From NCBI RefSeq assembly GCF_008710095.1, contig NZ_VYKJ01000001.1, positions 806,001 through 870,000 on the forward strand: a stretch of DNA of 64,000 bases, given 5' to 3'. Below are positions 15,733 through 28,767 of the stretch, piece after piece. The notes under the pieces are model-generated. The model was not told the DNA's origin and did no database searches. It saw only the letters and a program-made list of their open reading frames with translations. A program made the translations under genes and the position numbers. Positions within the stretch are counted from its first letter, which is position 1, and every line of letters starts with the position of its first letter. Source of the DNA: Affinibrenneria salicis. GTDB lineage: Bacteria; Pseudomonadota; Gammaproteobacteria; Enterobacterales; Enterobacteriaceae.

Positions 15733-17403
15733 TTAGTCTCCAATCATCTCGGTGTTGGCGGCGCCCGGCGGCACCATCGGATACACTTTTTCATTCACAT
15801 CGATCAGGGCGTGGATCAGCGCCGGTCCCCGTTGGCTCAGGGCTTCTGCCAGCGCCGCGCGCGGATCGGCGCTCTGGTTTAAGTCGCAGGTGGCAAAGCC
15901 GAAACCGGCGGCGATTTTGACGAAATCGGTGCGGTAGCGGTAATCGGCGGCGAAAATGCGCTGTCCAAAGAACAGATCCTGTTGCTGATGCACCAGTCCA
16001 AGCGACTGGTTGTTCATCAGAATAATTTTGACGTCCAGCCCTTCCTCGGCTGCCGTCGCCATCTCCTGAATATTCATCATCAGGCTGCCGTCGCCGGAGA
16101 AGCAAACGACTTTACGCTGCGGCTCCGCCAGTGCGGCGCCCAGCGCGGCCGGCAGACCGAACCCCATGGTGCCCAGCCCGCCGGAGGTCAGCCACTGGCG
16201 CGGGCGCCGCAGCGGATAGGATTGCGCCACCCACATCTGGTGCTGCCCGACGTCGGTGGTAATGATGGCGCTGTCGTCCAGCGCATCGGCCACCGCCCGA
16301 ATCAGACCGTAGGGGCTGAGCGGGTTCTCCACGGCGGGGCGGCGGGGGAACTCACGCTGCAGCGCGTCGACCGCCTCGCGCCAGCCGTCGCGTCGCTGCG
16401 GCGTGATCAGCGGCAGCAAGCGGTCCAGCGCCTGCGCCACATCGGCATGCAGAGCAATGTGCGGCTGTCGAATTTTCCCCAGTTCGCCGCGATCGATATC
16501 GATATGGATGATGCCGGCCTGCGGGCAAAACTGTTCGGCTTTGCCGATGGCGCGATCGTCAAAGCGCGCGCCCAACACGATCAGCAAATCCGCCTGTTGC
16601 AGGATCAGATTGGTGGCGCGCGCGGCGTGCATTCCCAGCATCCCCAGCGATAGCGGGTGGTCGGCCGGCATAGCGCCCAGCGCCATCAGCGTCATGGTGG
16701 TGGGCAGCATGGCGCGCTCGGCCAGTTCGACCGCCTGGCGGTGGGCGCCGGCGCTGATAATGCCGCCGCCCAGATATAAAACCGGCCGCTGCGCCGCGTT
16801 TATCATGGCCGCCGCCTGGGCGACGGCGGCGCTATCAATGGACGGCGCATCGTCGGCGCGGCCCGGTTCCGGCAGACTGTCCAGTTCGATCGAGGCGGTT
16901 TGGACGTCTTTGGGGATGTCGATCCACACCGGGCCGGGGCGGCCGGAGGCGGCGATGCGAAACGCCTCCGGGATCACGCGCGGCAGTTCGCCGATGTCGC
17001 GCACCAGGTAGTTGTGTTTGGTCAGCGGAATCGACATGCCGTAAGTGTCCACTTCCTGAAAGGCATCGGTGCCGATCATCGCCGAGGACACCTGGCCGGT
17101 AATGCACACCAGCGGAATGGAGTCGAGTTTGGCATCGGCAATCGCCGTGGCCAGGTTAGTGGCGCCGGGGCCGCTGGAAGCCAGACATACCGCCGTTTTT
17201 CCACTGGCGCGGGCCATGCCCTGCGCCATAAAACCGGCGCCCTGTTCATGGCGCGCCAGAATATGACGAATCGTATCGCTGTGTCCCAGCGCATCGTACA
17301 GCGGCAACGCGGCGCCGCCGGGAATCCCCGCGACGGTGGTGATACCCTGCCGCTCCAGCAGGCGGACGATCAACTGAGCTCCGGTATAACGCATAAAAGG
17401 CAT
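15733..17403 (-). CDS. ilvB: acetolactate synthase I large (catalytic) subunit
   Basis: 556 residues. It condenses two pyruvates to acetolactate, or pyruvate and 2-ketobutyrate to acetohydroxybutyrate, in valine, leucine and isoleucine synthesis. The catalytic Glu of the thiamine-diphosphate site is in RHEQGAGF (about residue 53). The FAD/middle domain includes [14 protein letters not shown] and GARFDDRAIGK, and the C-terminal ThDP/Mg site is SGDGSLMMNIQEMATA. The pattern QVSSAMIGTDAFQEVDTYG distinguishes AHAS I from the IlvI paralogue at 30892. Its leader peptide gene ends about 250 nt upstream, and a dispersed repeat copy lies between the two. Confidence 0.95.
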   Translation of the reverse strand: MPFMRYTGAQLIVRLLERQGITTVAGIPGGAALPLYDALGHSDTIRHILARHEQGAGFMAQGMARASGKTAVCLASSGPGATNLATAIADAKLDSIPLVCITGQVSSAMIGTDAFQEVDTYGMSIPLTKHNYLVRDIGELPRVIPEAFRIAASGRPGPVWIDIPKDVQTASIELDSLPEPGRADDAPSIDSAAVAQAAAMINAAQRPVLYLGGGIISAGAHRQAVELAERAMLPTTMTLMALGAMPADHPLSLGMLGMHAARATNLILQQADLLIVLGARFDDRAIGKAEQFCPQAGIIHIDIDRGELGKIRQPHIALHADVAQALDRLLPLITPQRRDGWREAVDALQREFPRRPAVENPLSPYGLIRAVADALDDSAIITTDVGQHQMWVAQSYPLRRPRQWLTSGGLGTMGFGLPAALGAALAEPQRKVVCFSGDGSLMMNIQEMATAAEEGLDVKIILMNNQSLGLVHQQQDLFFGQRIFAADYRYRTDFVKIAAGFGFATCDLNQSADPRAALAEALSQRGPALIHALIDVNEKVYPMVPPGAANTEMIGD

Positions 17404-17407
17404 CCTT

Positions 17408-17558
17408 ATTCCCTTTATCTTTCAGGTTGCCGGCAGGCTGGCACTGTCGTCCGCGCCGTTATGGGATTTTCCCCGGCGGGAAGTTTGTCGCGGACCCGGG
17501 GCGTTCCCCCAGAATCTGTTCGTTTGCCGCCTTCCTGTAACCTGAAATCTATTGGGAT
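17408..17558 (+). repeat. dispersed repeat, copy 4, between the ilvBN leader and ilvB
   Basis: ATTCCCTTTATCTTTCAGG at one end and CTTCCTGTAACCTGAAATCT at the other match the ends of the other copies with changes. The centre (CCCGGCGGGAAGTTTGTCGC, then GGACCCGGGGC) is GC-rich and can fold. It stops five bases before the ilvB start codon, so it must be transcribed in the ilvBN messenger. Confidence 0.5.
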
Positions 17559-17581
17559 AGCTAAGCCGGGGCACTTTTCGA

Positions 17582-17627
17582 AGCGGGAGGGGTACAGGAC
17601 ACCCCGCTCGACTTGCGCCGGCGGGGT
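17582..17627 (-). promoter_or_regulatory. candidate attenuator hairpins of ilvBN
   Basis: Downstream of the IvbL stop, ACCCCGC (17601-17607) pairs with GCGGGGT (17621-17627). Its side at 17603-17608 (CCCGCT) can alternatively pair with AGCGGG (17582-17587). The two stems exclude each other, which is the geometry of attenuation. No U-run follows the second stem, so the actual terminator is uncertain. Confidence 0.45.
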
Positions 17628-17654
17628 TGAGGAATCAGTTGGATTCGGAACCCG

Positions 17655-17753
17655 TTACGGCGCGCAGCCGATCACCACCACCACGCGCACGACGACGACC
17701 GCGTCAATGAGCGCGGCGTTGCGTAGAGCGAAAAGCGTGGCGGAATGATTCAC
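17655..17753 (-). CDS. ivbL: ilvBN operon leader peptide (GTG start, 32 aa)
   Basis: Reading the minus strand from GTG 17753 gives a 32-residue peptide with the run AVVVVRVVVVIGCAP before TAA. E. coli IvbL has the same length and the same closing VVVVRVVVVVGNAP. Eight of the codons in the control stretch are valine, so ribosome stalling at low valine (and leucine at two upstream codons) would favour transcription into ilvBN. A start of GTG rather than ATG explains why a simple ORF search would miss it. A -10-like TAGATAAT lies on the same strand about 40 nt upstream. Confidence 0.9.
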   Translation of the reverse strand: MNHSATLFALRNAALIDAVVVVRVVVVIGCAP

Positions 17754-17955
17754 GGGGTACCTTTATCCAAAGAGTTACAGACCGGATTATCTAACCATGT
17801 TTAACAAAACGGGAACAAGCCCCCCGGCGGACAAAAAAATAGAACTTTGCGGCCGATCACATTGTGCGCCGCTGCATTGCTCGATGAGCGACCGATCTTT
17901 TCTACGCCGCTGCCGGCCGGCGCCACCGGATAGCTTCTCCGCCGATTCGCTTTGA

Positions 17956-18603
17956 TTAGCCGATTGCCCGATCGTCGCTGATGCGTCCGTCTGTTACGGT
18001 GACGATGCGGCTGGCGATCCAGGCCGCATCATCCATATTGTGCGACACCATCAGTAAGGTCAGCTGACGCTGGTCGCAGACGTTTTCCAGCAGCTGCAGC
18101 ATCTCCTGGCGCAGAGCCGGGTCAAGCGCCGAGAAAGGCTCATCCAGCAATAACACCGGCTGGCTGCGCACCAGACAGCGGGCCAGAGCGGCGCGCTGGC
18201 GCTGACCGCCGGAAAGCTGGGCCGGCAGGCGAGTCAACAAATCGGCCAGTCCTACCTGGCGTGCAATCTGGCGCAGGGTGTCGCGCTGCTCGTCGTTGAG
18301 GCGCAGGCCGGGGTGCAGCCCCAGACCGATATTTTGTTCAACGGTCAGGTGCGGGAACAGATTATTTTCCTGAAACAGGATGGAAACCGGCCGCCGCGCG
18401 GGCGGGGTCAGCCGGTGATCCTGGCCGTTGATCCGTAGCTGACCGCCGTCCGCCGCCAGAAAGCCGGCGATCAGGCTCAGCAGCGTGCTTTTACCCGCCC
18501 CGCTTGGGCCCAGCACGGCAACCCGCTCGCCCGCTCGCATCCGCAGATCGAAGCACATCGGATGGTGTTGATACCGGTAGGTTAGTTTATCGAGGATTAG
18601 CAT
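17956..18603 (-). CDS. thiQ: thiamine/TPP ABC transporter ATP-binding protein
   Basis: 215 residues, slightly shorter than the E. coli protein. Walker A is GPSGAGKST (residues 32-40), the Q-loop is [15 protein letters not shown], the ABC signature [11 protein letters not shown], and Walker B LLLDEPF followed by the H-loop MVSHNMDDA. It hydrolyses ATP on the cytoplasmic face of the ThiP permease to import thiamine, thiamine monophosphate and TPP. Its start overlaps the end of thiP by 17 nt, so translation is coupled. It is the last gene of the operon governed by the TPP riboswitch. Confidence 0.92.
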   Translation of the reverse strand: MLILDKLTYRYQHHPMCFDLRMRAGERVAVLGPSGAGKSTLLSLIAGFLAADGGQLRINGQDHRLTPPARRPVSILFQENNLFPHLTVEQNIGLGLHPGLRLNDEQRDTLRQIARQVGLADLLTRLPAQLSGGQRQRAALARCLVRSQPVLLLDEPFSALDPALRQEMLQLLENVCDQRQLTLLMVSHNMDDAAWIASRIVTVTDGRISDDRAIG

Positions 18604-20197
18604 GGCGGCCCGTCAGTTTTTCTATCAGAGTAAACAGGGAAAAGCACAATATCAGCAGGATCATGGCGGTTACCGCACCGTTTTCGCTGCGATAAGCGCC
18701 GATCTGCTGATACAGATAAAACGGCAGCGTGCGGAATTGTTCGCTGCCGAACAGGGCTATTGCGCCGAAATCGCCCATCGACAGGACGCTGGCGAAGGCC
18801 AGCGCCTGGGCGAACGGTTTACGCAGGGCGCGCAGTTCAATGAGGGTAAAGCGCGACCAGCCGCGAATGCCCAGCGACTGGCACAGCGGCGTAAAGCGCG
18901 CGGCGATATCCTGCATTGGATTTTCCAGCACCTTTAACGCATAGGGGATCGCCATCAGCGCGTTGGTCATTATCACCAGCCCCCAGGGCGAGCGCGGAAG
19001 GCCAACGGTGCTGGTCAGCAGCAGAAAAAAACCGGTGGCCAGCACGATGCCCGGCATCGCGAGGATCAGCATCCCGCTCAATTCCAGCAACTGGCCCGGC
19101 AGGTAACGCTGACGCTGGCGCAGTTCCCGGCTGCTCCACAGCAGCATCAGGGTCAGCATGACGCATAGCAGACCGGCGCCGGCGGCAATCAGCAGCGAGG
19201 TAAGCAGCGCCTGCCAAAGCGCCGGCTGTCGCAATACGCTAAGCAGCGAGGGATTCAGGCCGTCGGCGATCACGGCGAGCAGCGGCGGCAGCAGCAGCAG
19301 CAGGGCGGCGCCAATCAACGCGCCGTCGTACAGGCGGCGGAACAGCGAGTCCTGTGGATTGCGCCAGCTGTATTGCTGGCTGAAACCGGTCGGCAGCACC
19401 TTGTTCAGCCGCTGGCTGAGCAAGATCAGGCCGAGGCAGCAGGTCATCTGAATTAAGGCCAGCAACGCGGCGCGACCGGGCTCGTAATCGAAACTCAGCG
19501 CCTGATAGATGGCCAGCTCGATGGTGGTGGCCTGCGGCCCGCCGCCCAGCGACAGTACCGTGGCGAAGCTGGCGAAGCACAGCATAAAGATCAACGCGGC
19601 GGCGGGCAGCAACTGACGGCGCAGCGGCGGCCACTCCACCAGACGAAAATGCTGCCAGCCGTTCATACCGAGCTGCGCGGCGAGCTGGCGCTGTTCGGTG
19701 GCGATGCCTTCCAGCGCCTGCAGCAGCAGGCGGGTCGCCAGCGGCAGATTGAAGAATACGTGCGCCAGCAAAATGCCCGGCAGCCCATAAGGAGAGAACG
19801 CGTATTTCAGCCCCAGCCCGTTCAACAGCCACGCCAGCCATCCCTGGCGGCCGTAGACGCTAAGGATACCGAAAACCGCCACCAGCACCGGCAGAACCAG
19901 CGTCATCGCGCATAAACGCAGCAGCCACAGACGTCCGGGGAAACGCCGCCGGTAGAGGGCGCGCGCCAGCAGGATGGCCGGCGCGACGGAAAGCAGAGCG
20001 GAAAGCAGCGCCTGCCAGAAGGTGAAACGAATAACGTGCCACAGATAATCGTCCTGCCAGATGGTCCGCCACTGGCTGTCCGGCGAATGGCGCCACAGCG
20101 CGCCGAACGCCAGCGCGGCGACCAGAATCAGCAAAACGGCGGCCAGTAGTCCCGGCCATAGCCAACCGGCAATCAACGGCTGACGGCGCGTTGCCAT
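18587..20197 (-). CDS. thiP: thiamine/TPP ABC transporter permease
   Basis: 536 residues with about 12 hydrophobic segments, a fused two-domain permease. Each half contains an EAA-type loop: [17 protein letters not shown] in the first, [16 protein letters not shown] in the second. The N-terminus [16 protein letters not shown] is nearly that of E. coli ThiP. It forms the membrane channel for thiamine compounds delivered by ThiB. It overlaps the end of thiB by 25 nt, as in E. coli. Confidence 0.93.
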   Translation of the reverse strand: MATRRQPLIAGWLWPGLLAAVLLILVAALAFGALWRHSPDSQWRTIWQDDYLWHVIRFTFWQALLSALLSVAPAILLARALYRRRFPGRLWLLRLCAMTLVLPVLVAVFGILSVYGRQGWLAWLLNGLGLKYAFSPYGLPGILLAHVFFNLPLATRLLLQALEGIATEQRQLAAQLGMNGWQHFRLVEWPPLRRQLLPAAALIFMLCFASFATVLSLGGGPQATTIELAIYQALSFDYEPGRAALLALIQMTCCLGLILLSQRLNKVLPTGFSQQYSWRNPQDSLFRRLYDGALIGAALLLLLPPLLAVIADGLNPSLLSVLRQPALWQALLTSLLIAAGAGLLCVMLTLMLLWSSRELRQRQRYLPGQLLELSGMLILAMPGIVLATGFFLLLTSTVGLPRSPWGLVIMTNALMAIPYALKVLENPMQDIAARFTPLCQSLGIRGWSRFTLIELRALRKPFAQALAFASVLSMGDFGAIALFGSEQFRTLPFYLYQQIGAYRSENGAVTAMILLILCFSLFTLIEKLTGRHANPR

Positions 20198-21156
20198 GCC
20201 TGAACCCAGTCATTACGCTGTTTAGCCACCTGCTCCGTGCTGTATTCCAGCGTTTTCTCCGGCACCGGCAGGGTATCGAAGGCGGCGGGCAGTTCGATTT
20301 TGATCACCGGATACATCCAGTTGCCGGTCGGGATCGCGCGCTGGAACGCCGGGGAGATAATAAAGCTCATAAAGTGGCTGGCCAGCGCCGGATTTTTGCT
20401 GGCCGCGAGCTGGCCGGCGACTTCCACCTGCATATAGTGCCCTTCGCTGAAACCGGCGGCGGCGTAATTGTCCTTTTTCTCTTCGATGATGTGATAGGCG
20501 GGCGAAGTGGTGTAGCTCAGCACCAGATCGGCTTCTCCTTTCAGGAACAGGCCGTAGGCTTCGCTCCAGCCTTTGGTGACCGTAACGGTTTTCCGCGCCA
20601 GTTTTTGCCAGGCCTCCGGCGCTTGATCGCCATACACTTGCTGCATCCAGAGCAGTAAGCCCAGACCCGGCGTGCTGGTGCGCGGATCCTGGTAGATCAC
20701 TTTCCACGACTGCGGTCCGTCAACCAGTTCATGCAGGCTGCGCGGCGGGTTTTTTAGTTTGTTTTTGTCATAGACGAAGGCGAAATAGCCGTAGTCGTAG
20801 GGCAGGAAAAGATCGTCCGTCCAGCCGCCGGGAACGCTGAGCAGCGGCGTATCCTGACGATGGGGCACGAACAGACCGGTTTTTTCCGCGGCTTCCAGCA
20901 GGTTATTATCCAGGCCCAGCACCACATCGGCCTCGCTATTCTTTCCTTCCATTCGCAGGCGGTTGAGCAGGGAAACGCCGTCGGCCAGCGCGACGAACTT
21001 CAGCTCGCAGTCGCACTGTTGTTCAAAGGTTTTTTTAATTGCCGGGCCCGGGCCCCATTCCGACGCGAATGAATCGTAGGTATATACCGTGAGTACCGGT
21101 TTAGCCAGCACGGGAGCGGAGAGTAACAACAGACAGGACAAGATTTTTTTTAACAC
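20173..21156 (-). CDS. thiB: thiamine/TPP-binding periplasmic protein
   Basis: The start is taken at GTG 21156, with AGGAG eight bases upstream. This gives 327 residues, the length of E. coli TbpA, and a clean signal peptide (LKKILSCLLLLSAPVLA, cleavage near residue 18). The mature part begins KPVLTVYTYDSFASEWGPG, the usual ThiB opening, and includes GLDNNLLEAAEKTGLF and SYTTSPAYHI from the binding cleft. It captures thiamine and its phosphates in the periplasm for ThiPQ. Expression is controlled by the riboswitch immediately upstream. Confidence 0.93.
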   Translation of the reverse strand: MLKKILSCLLLLSAPVLAKPVLTVYTYDSFASEWGPGPAIKKTFEQQCDCELKFVALADGVSLLNRLRMEGKNSEADVVLGLDNNLLEAAEKTGLFVPHRQDTPLLSVPGGWTDDLFLPYDYGYFAFVYDKNKLKNPPRSLHELVDGPQSWKVIYQDPRTSTPGLGLLLWMQQVYGDQAPEAWQKLARKTVTVTKGWSEAYGLFLKGEADLVLSYTTSPAYHIIEEKKDNYAAAGFSEGHYMQVEVAGQLAASKNPALASHFMSFIISPAFQRAIPTGNWMYPVIKIELPAAFDTLPVPEKTLEYSTEQVAKQRNDWVQAWQRAVSR

Positions 21157-21210
21157 TTTGCGCTCCTGAACATTTAGAGTGGCAAAGGTCTTTGAGTCAG
21201 CGGCGGTCAC

Positions 21211-21306
21211 GCTCAAATCCCTCCGCCGGTATTAACCGGATCAGGTTCGACGGGTATTTCTCAGCGAAACCGCCGCGACAGCGGCAGGTTTCGCACCCCG
21301 TTGAGA
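21211..21306 (-). ncRNA. TPP riboswitch (thi-box, SroA-type)
   Basis: On the minus strand the conserved core is present in order: GGGGTGC, then CTGAGAAATACCC, GAACCTGATC and GGTTAATACCGGCGGAGGGA. The outer stem is CTCAA (21305-21301) with TTGAG (21216-21212). It lies between the sgrR stop and the thiB start and ends 55 nt before the thiB GTG, the usual place for this element in enterobacteria. TPP binding should repress thiBPQ. Confidence 0.95.
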
Positions 21307-21312
21307 CTGGGC

Positions 21313-23010
21313 TCATTGTAGAGGCTTAGGCGCATCGGGGAAAGGGGAGCGCGGATTTTCCGGCGGAACAAACCATGCGGATTTAAAATCGAACCAGCCG
21401 AGCGTGTTCATGCGCACGCCGCGCATGCTGCGCTGTCCCTGCAACTGCAGCCAGTGGTGAAACAGCGGGTGCAGCTGCTGGCTGCCGACCAGCATCCGGC
21501 ACCATTCGGCCAGCGCCAGACTGTCGGCGCGCCACCGCAGGGCCTCCTCGTTCAGGTCGCGCTTCAGACAGCGCTGCAGCAGCGGTATTTCATACAGCAG
21601 GGCGAATAGCGAAAATTCGAGCGGCAGATAAAAGTTGGCGGTGGCGAGCCACATATCGCTGACGGCTTCGCCCTGGTGCCATTGCTCGTAGCTTACCTGC
21701 TTCACCTGCAGCTCGACATGATGCCGGGCCAGCAGCGTCGCCATTATCTGACCGATCTGTTGATATTCAGGATGGTCGCGATGGATGGTCAGCGTGAGGC
21801 TATCGACCCCCGCCGGCTTTGGCTCGGGCGGTTGCTGCTGGCTATGGTGCCAGCGCGGCAGCAGGCTGTAGGCGGGCGCCCAGTCGCGCTGCTGCAGCGC
21901 ATTGGCCTGGCTGAGCAGCGCGATGGGGCTAAGCACCTGACTGAGCCAGCGCCGCACTTCGGGACGTGCTCCCGCGGCCGAGCGTTGATCGTACAAAATA
22001 AAGTAGCAGCCCTCTTCCAGCCGACTCTCCAGTTCGTTATGGGACGAATCATCCACCTGCAGTTGGATCGAGTTAGGCAGTTCTTCGGCCACTTCCGGCA
22101 GCACCCAGATATTGACCTCGTCGATCAGCGCGCGGTAGCCGAAATAGTCGTCAAAAGCCTGAATTTTCAGCTGGCTGTGGTTGTTGCGCACCACGGAATA
22201 GGGGCCGGTGCCGATCGGGCTGCGGGCGAAATCGGGCAGCGTGCGCCACTCCTGCGGCAGGATCATGGCGGGCACGCTGCCCAACAGCCAGGGCAGCCAG
22301 CGGTCGGCGCAGCTCAGCCGCACATCGATCACGAAGGGGGTCGGCGAGTCGATCTTTTGGATATGAGCGAACAGCGTCAGCGCGCCCAGCCGGCTCAGAG
22401 AACTGATGACATCGTCCATCGTCATTTCCCGGCCGTGATGAAAACGGATCGCCGGCCGCAGATAAAAACGCCAGTGCAGCGGCGTAATCGACTGCCAGTG
22501 ATGCGCCAGATCCGGCTCCAGTTCCCCATTTTCCTCATTTATGCGCGTCAGTCCGCTAAATATCTGCCGGGCGATATGTATTTCCGAGCGGCGCAGCGCC
22601 GTGCCGGGCAGCAGGTTGAGCAACGGGCGATAATAGACGATGCGCAGAAGGTGCTTGCCCTGCCGGAAGCTGCGGCCAAGATGCGACAACAGCATTTGGC
22701 GTACCGCGTCCTTATCGCCGAGCAGTTGGATCAACTGCTCGATGCGATCCTGCTCCAGCAAATCCTCCGCCCGCTGTTGCTGCAGGCCCAGCCCGCTGTA
22801 GATAAAGGTCAACCGCGAACGTTTTCCCCGTCCCGCCTCGGCCTCCCAGGTTAACCAGCCCTGCTGCTGCATGGCGGAGAGCAGCGATCGCATATGACGG
22901 CGCGAGCAACTGAGCATCTGCGCCAGGTCCTGCAGCGTGGTTTCCTGCGACTGACCCTGACAGCATTGCCACAGGCGAACGAACTGCTGATGTAAACGGG
23001 GTGAGGACAT
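21313..23010 (-). CDS. sgrR: transcriptional activator of the glucose-phosphate stress RNA SgrS
   Basis: 565 residues. The N-terminus is a winged helix-turn-helix ([20 protein letters not shown], about residues 24-44). From about residue 160 onward it resembles solute-binding proteins of the oligopeptide type ([40 protein letters not shown]). This is the SgrR architecture: a DNA-binding domain fused to a small-molecule sensor. It activates SgrS, whose gene is divergent just upstream, during sugar-phosphate accumulation. It reads toward thiB, as in E. coli. Confidence 0.93.
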   Translation of the reverse strand: MSSPRLHQQFVRLWQCCQGQSQETTLQDLAQMLSCSRRHMRSLLSAMQQQGWLTWEAEAGRGKRSRLTFIYSGLGLQQQRAEDLLEQDRIEQLIQLLGDKDAVRQMLLSHLGRSFRQGKHLLRIVYYRPLLNLLPGTALRRSEIHIARQIFSGLTRINEENGELEPDLAHHWQSITPLHWRFYLRPAIRFHHGREMTMDDVISSLSRLGALTLFAHIQKIDSPTPFVIDVRLSCADRWLPWLLGSVPAMILPQEWRTLPDFARSPIGTGPYSVVRNNHSQLKIQAFDDYFGYRALIDEVNIWVLPEVAEELPNSIQLQVDDSSHNELESRLEEGCYFILYDQRSAAGARPEVRRWLSQVLSPIALLSQANALQQRDWAPAYSLLPRWHHSQQQPPEPKPAGVDSLTLTIHRDHPEYQQIGQIMATLLARHHVELQVKQVSYEQWHQGEAVSDMWLATANFYLPLEFSLFALLYEIPLLQRCLKRDLNEEALRWRADSLALAEWCRMLVGSQQLHPLFHHWLQLQGQRSMRGVRMNTLGWFDFKSAWFVPPENPRSPFPDAPKPLQ

Positions 23011-23109
23011 AAAAGGGGAACTCTCCGCGTGAAACTCATCAATTTATCATTCCCTATATTACGTCGATACTTGAACGCAATGAAAGCGTGGAGTTTGACC
23101 GGGAGGTAA

Positions 23110-23277
23110 ATGATGATGGCTACGCGTATCGAACGTTTCTGGCTGGCTCATTTGAAAACATGCCGCACGCCCTGGCTGAAGTGGCTGTCCGCGCGGCAAC
23201 GTCTGGCTCTGTTGCAGCAGACGACCCAATCGCAGATAGCCGCGCTGTCGGAAGAGGAATATCGCCACTGGCTATGA
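23110..23277 (+). CDS. sgrT: SgrT small protein inside SgrS (55 aa)
   Basis: GGGAGG (23101-23106) is followed by three successive ATGs at 23110, 23113 and 23116; the second or third has the best spacing. The peptide contains ERFWLAHLK and then WLKWLSARQRLALLQQ, matching the WLRWLSVPQRLTML-type core of E. coli SgrT. SgrT inhibits the glucose transporter EIICB(Glc), complementing the RNA's silencing of ptsG. The C-terminal extension (QIAALSEEEYRHWL) makes it about 10 residues longer than in E. coli. Confidence 0.85.
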   Translation: MMMATRIERFWLAHLKTCRTPWLKWLSARQRLALLQQTTQSQIAALSEEEYRHWL

Positions 23278-23363
23278 GCCGCGGCGCGATCGGCATTCGA
23301 TCATCCACCGCCCTGACGTCCGCCGGGCATAATTGAATTCTGAGTAATGGTGCTGTTCACCAG

Positions 23364-23392
23364 CCAGCGATCGCATATCGCTGGTTTTTTTT
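23364..23392 (+). terminator. Rho-independent terminator of SgrS
   Basis: Eight-base stem CCAGCGAT/ATCGCTGG around a five-base loop, directly followed by eight T. The U-rich tail is also the Hfq-binding end of the RNA. Confidence 0.9.
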
Positions 23393-23417
23393 ATTCGCGT
23401 TTGGCGGGAATGGGGAT

Positions 23418-23450
23418 GAAAAAAGACAAAGACCCGCACGCGGCGGGCCT
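23418..23450 (-). terminator. terminator of the leu operon
   Basis: On the minus strand, downstream of the leuD stop, CCCGC/GCGGG (23433-23447) forms a hairpin and is followed by a T-rich stretch (complement of GATGAAAAAAGACAAA). Confidence 0.7.
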
Positions 23451-23474
23451 CTGGTTAGCCGACGTATGGCCGGC

Positions 23475-24077
23475 TTAGCGCAGGAAGACTGGCTGTTTTT
23501 GCTCGTAAGCCGAAATATCGGCTTCGTTCTGCAGCGTCAGCCCGATGCTGTCCAGACCGTTGATCATGCAGTAACGGCGGAAACCGTCGATTTCGAACGA
23601 ATAGCTCTGCCCGCCGGCGTGAACCACCTGTTGTTCCAAATCGACCGTGAAGGTGATGCCTTCCTGATCGTTAACCAGCGTGAACAGCCGGTCGATATCG
23701 GTTTCGCTCAGCGTGACCGGCAGCAACTGGTTGTTGAAAGCGTTGCCGTAGAAAATATCGGCAAAGCTCGGCGCAATAACGACTTTGAAACCATAGTCGG
23801 TCAGCGCCCAGGGCGCATGTTCGCGCGAGGAACCGCAGCCAAAGTTTTCCCGCGCCAGTAAAATACTGGCGCCCTTATAGCGCGGTTTGTTCAGCACGAA
23901 ATCCGGGTTAGGCTGCTGGCCGGCATCGTCGAGAAAACGCCAGTCGTTGAACAGATGCTGACCAAATCCGGTGCGCGTCACTTTCTGCAAAAACTGCTTG
24001 GGAATGATGGCGTCGGTATCGACATTGGCCGCGTCCAGCGGCACGACCAGTCCGGTGTGTTGAGTAAATTTAGCCAT
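23475..24077 (-). CDS. leuD: 3-isopropylmalate dehydratase small subunit
   Basis: 200 residues, the usual length. It starts [20 protein letters not shown] and carries [11 protein letters not shown] and the swivel-domain motif [15 protein letters not shown], characteristic of the aconitase-family small subunit. With LeuC it converts 2-isopropylmalate to 3-isopropylmalate, the second step of leucine synthesis. Its ATG is 1 nt from the leuC stop. It is the last gene of leuABCD. Confidence 0.95.
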   Translation of the reverse strand: MAKFTQHTGLVVPLDAANVDTDAIIPKQFLQKVTRTGFGQHLFNDWRFLDDAGQQPNPDFVLNKPRYKGASILLARENFGCGSSREHAPWALTDYGFKVVIAPSFADIFYGNAFNNQLLPVTLSETDIDRLFTLVNDQEGITFTVDLEQQVVHAGGQSYSFEIDGFRRYCMINGLDSIGLTLQNEADISAYEQKQPVFLR

Positions 24078-24078
24078 C

Positions 24079-28161
<4,083 letters not shown>

Positions 28162-28200
28162 CGGTTGTTTCCTTGTCGTATGCTTGTGCGCCAGACGGGT

Positions 28201-28228
28201 AAAAAAAAACCCGCGCATTGGCGCGGGG
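28201..28228 (-). terminator. leu operon attenuator
   Basis: CCCGCGC (28210-28216) and GCGCGGG (28221-28227) form a stem with a four-base loop. On the minus strand it is followed by nine T (28209-28201). It lies between the LeuL stop and the leuA start, so it is the leucine-controlled transcription terminator. Confidence 0.92.
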
Positions 28229-28250
28229 TTTTTTATGGGTGACGGCTAAA

Positions 28251-28334
28251 TTAGTTCAGAGCTTCGCCCACCAGCGTACCGCGCAAATGAGATGCGTTTA
28301 GTAGTAGGCTTAGCAGGAAAGTGAAGTTGAACAT
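28251..28334 (-). CDS. leuL: leu operon leader peptide (27 aa)
   Basis: ATG 28334 opens a peptide containing FLLSLLLNASHLRG and ending at TAA 28253-28251. Three consecutive CTA leucine codons follow two further leucines and a serine; rare CTA codons are the hallmark of the E. coli leuL control region. Stalling at them when leucyl-tRNA is scarce would prevent formation of the terminator at 28201-28228. Confidence 0.92.
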   Translation of the reverse strand: MFNFTFLLSLLLNASHLRGTLVGEALN

Positions 28335-28767
28335 GGAATTTGGTCGCCGAAATAGATTTAACACTCAATGTTACTATTGGTACTTGATTCCGTCGTTAAT
28401 GTCAACATTTGATTTAGGGGCAATCGCGCGCGACCGGCCATCTCTCTGCCACGCATCGCCCGTCGCGCGCGGGCTGCGCGCGCGAACCTGCGGAGATTCT
28501 TTCATCCGGCGTTTTCTTGCGTCGCCCATCCGCCGGCGATATTTGTGACCTGGCGCGGCAGAAATAGCGTTGCGCTTTTTCATGATGACGGTAGACTGCT
28601 GCGAAAAAATGGACACCTGTACGCTGAGTTTGCGCAGCCCGGTGCGAACGAGGCAGACCGCGCGGCGGACGCTGCCCGGTTTGGCCAGGTGAACGACGCA
28701 GGCGCGGCAATCCCGTAATTGAGTAAACCAGCGGCTATCGCTGTTCTCGTTCATCAGCAGGCGAATT
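28335..28767 (-). other. 433-nt gap between leuL and the acyl-CoA synthetase-like gene; leuO absent
   Basis: It holds the leu promoter near its left end. In E. coli this interval is occupied by leuO, transcribed away from leuL. Here no LysR-type coding sequence can be read on either strand. A minus-strand frame of 133 codons (28374-28775) is basic and low in family-like features. GCGCGCGGGCTGCGCGCGC at about 28472 can fold into a hairpin. Confidence 0.5.
28377..28405 (-). promoter_or_regulatory. probable leu operon promoter
   Basis: On the minus strand TTGACA (28405-28400) is a perfect -35 box. With a 17-nt spacer the -10 would be TACCAA (28382-28377), a weak match. The leader peptide begins about 43 nt downstream. 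Confidence 0.55.

Larger units (their letters stand above)
23075..23392 (+). ncRNA. sgrS: SgrS, dual-function sugar-phosphate stress RNA
   Basis: Divergent from sgrR. The 3' part has the SgrS signature: CTGAGTAATGGTG followed by a hairpin GGTG-CACC (23349-23361), then the terminator stem CCAGCGAT/ATCGCTGG (23364-23384) and eight T. E. coli SgrS has CTGAGTATTGGTG at the same place, the segment that pairs with ptsG mRNA near its ribosome site. The 5' part carries the sgrT frame. The exact 5' end is uncertain; a CTATATTACG box near 23053-23062 could be part of the promoter. At about 315 nt it is longer than the 227 nt of E. coli. Confidence 0.88.
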
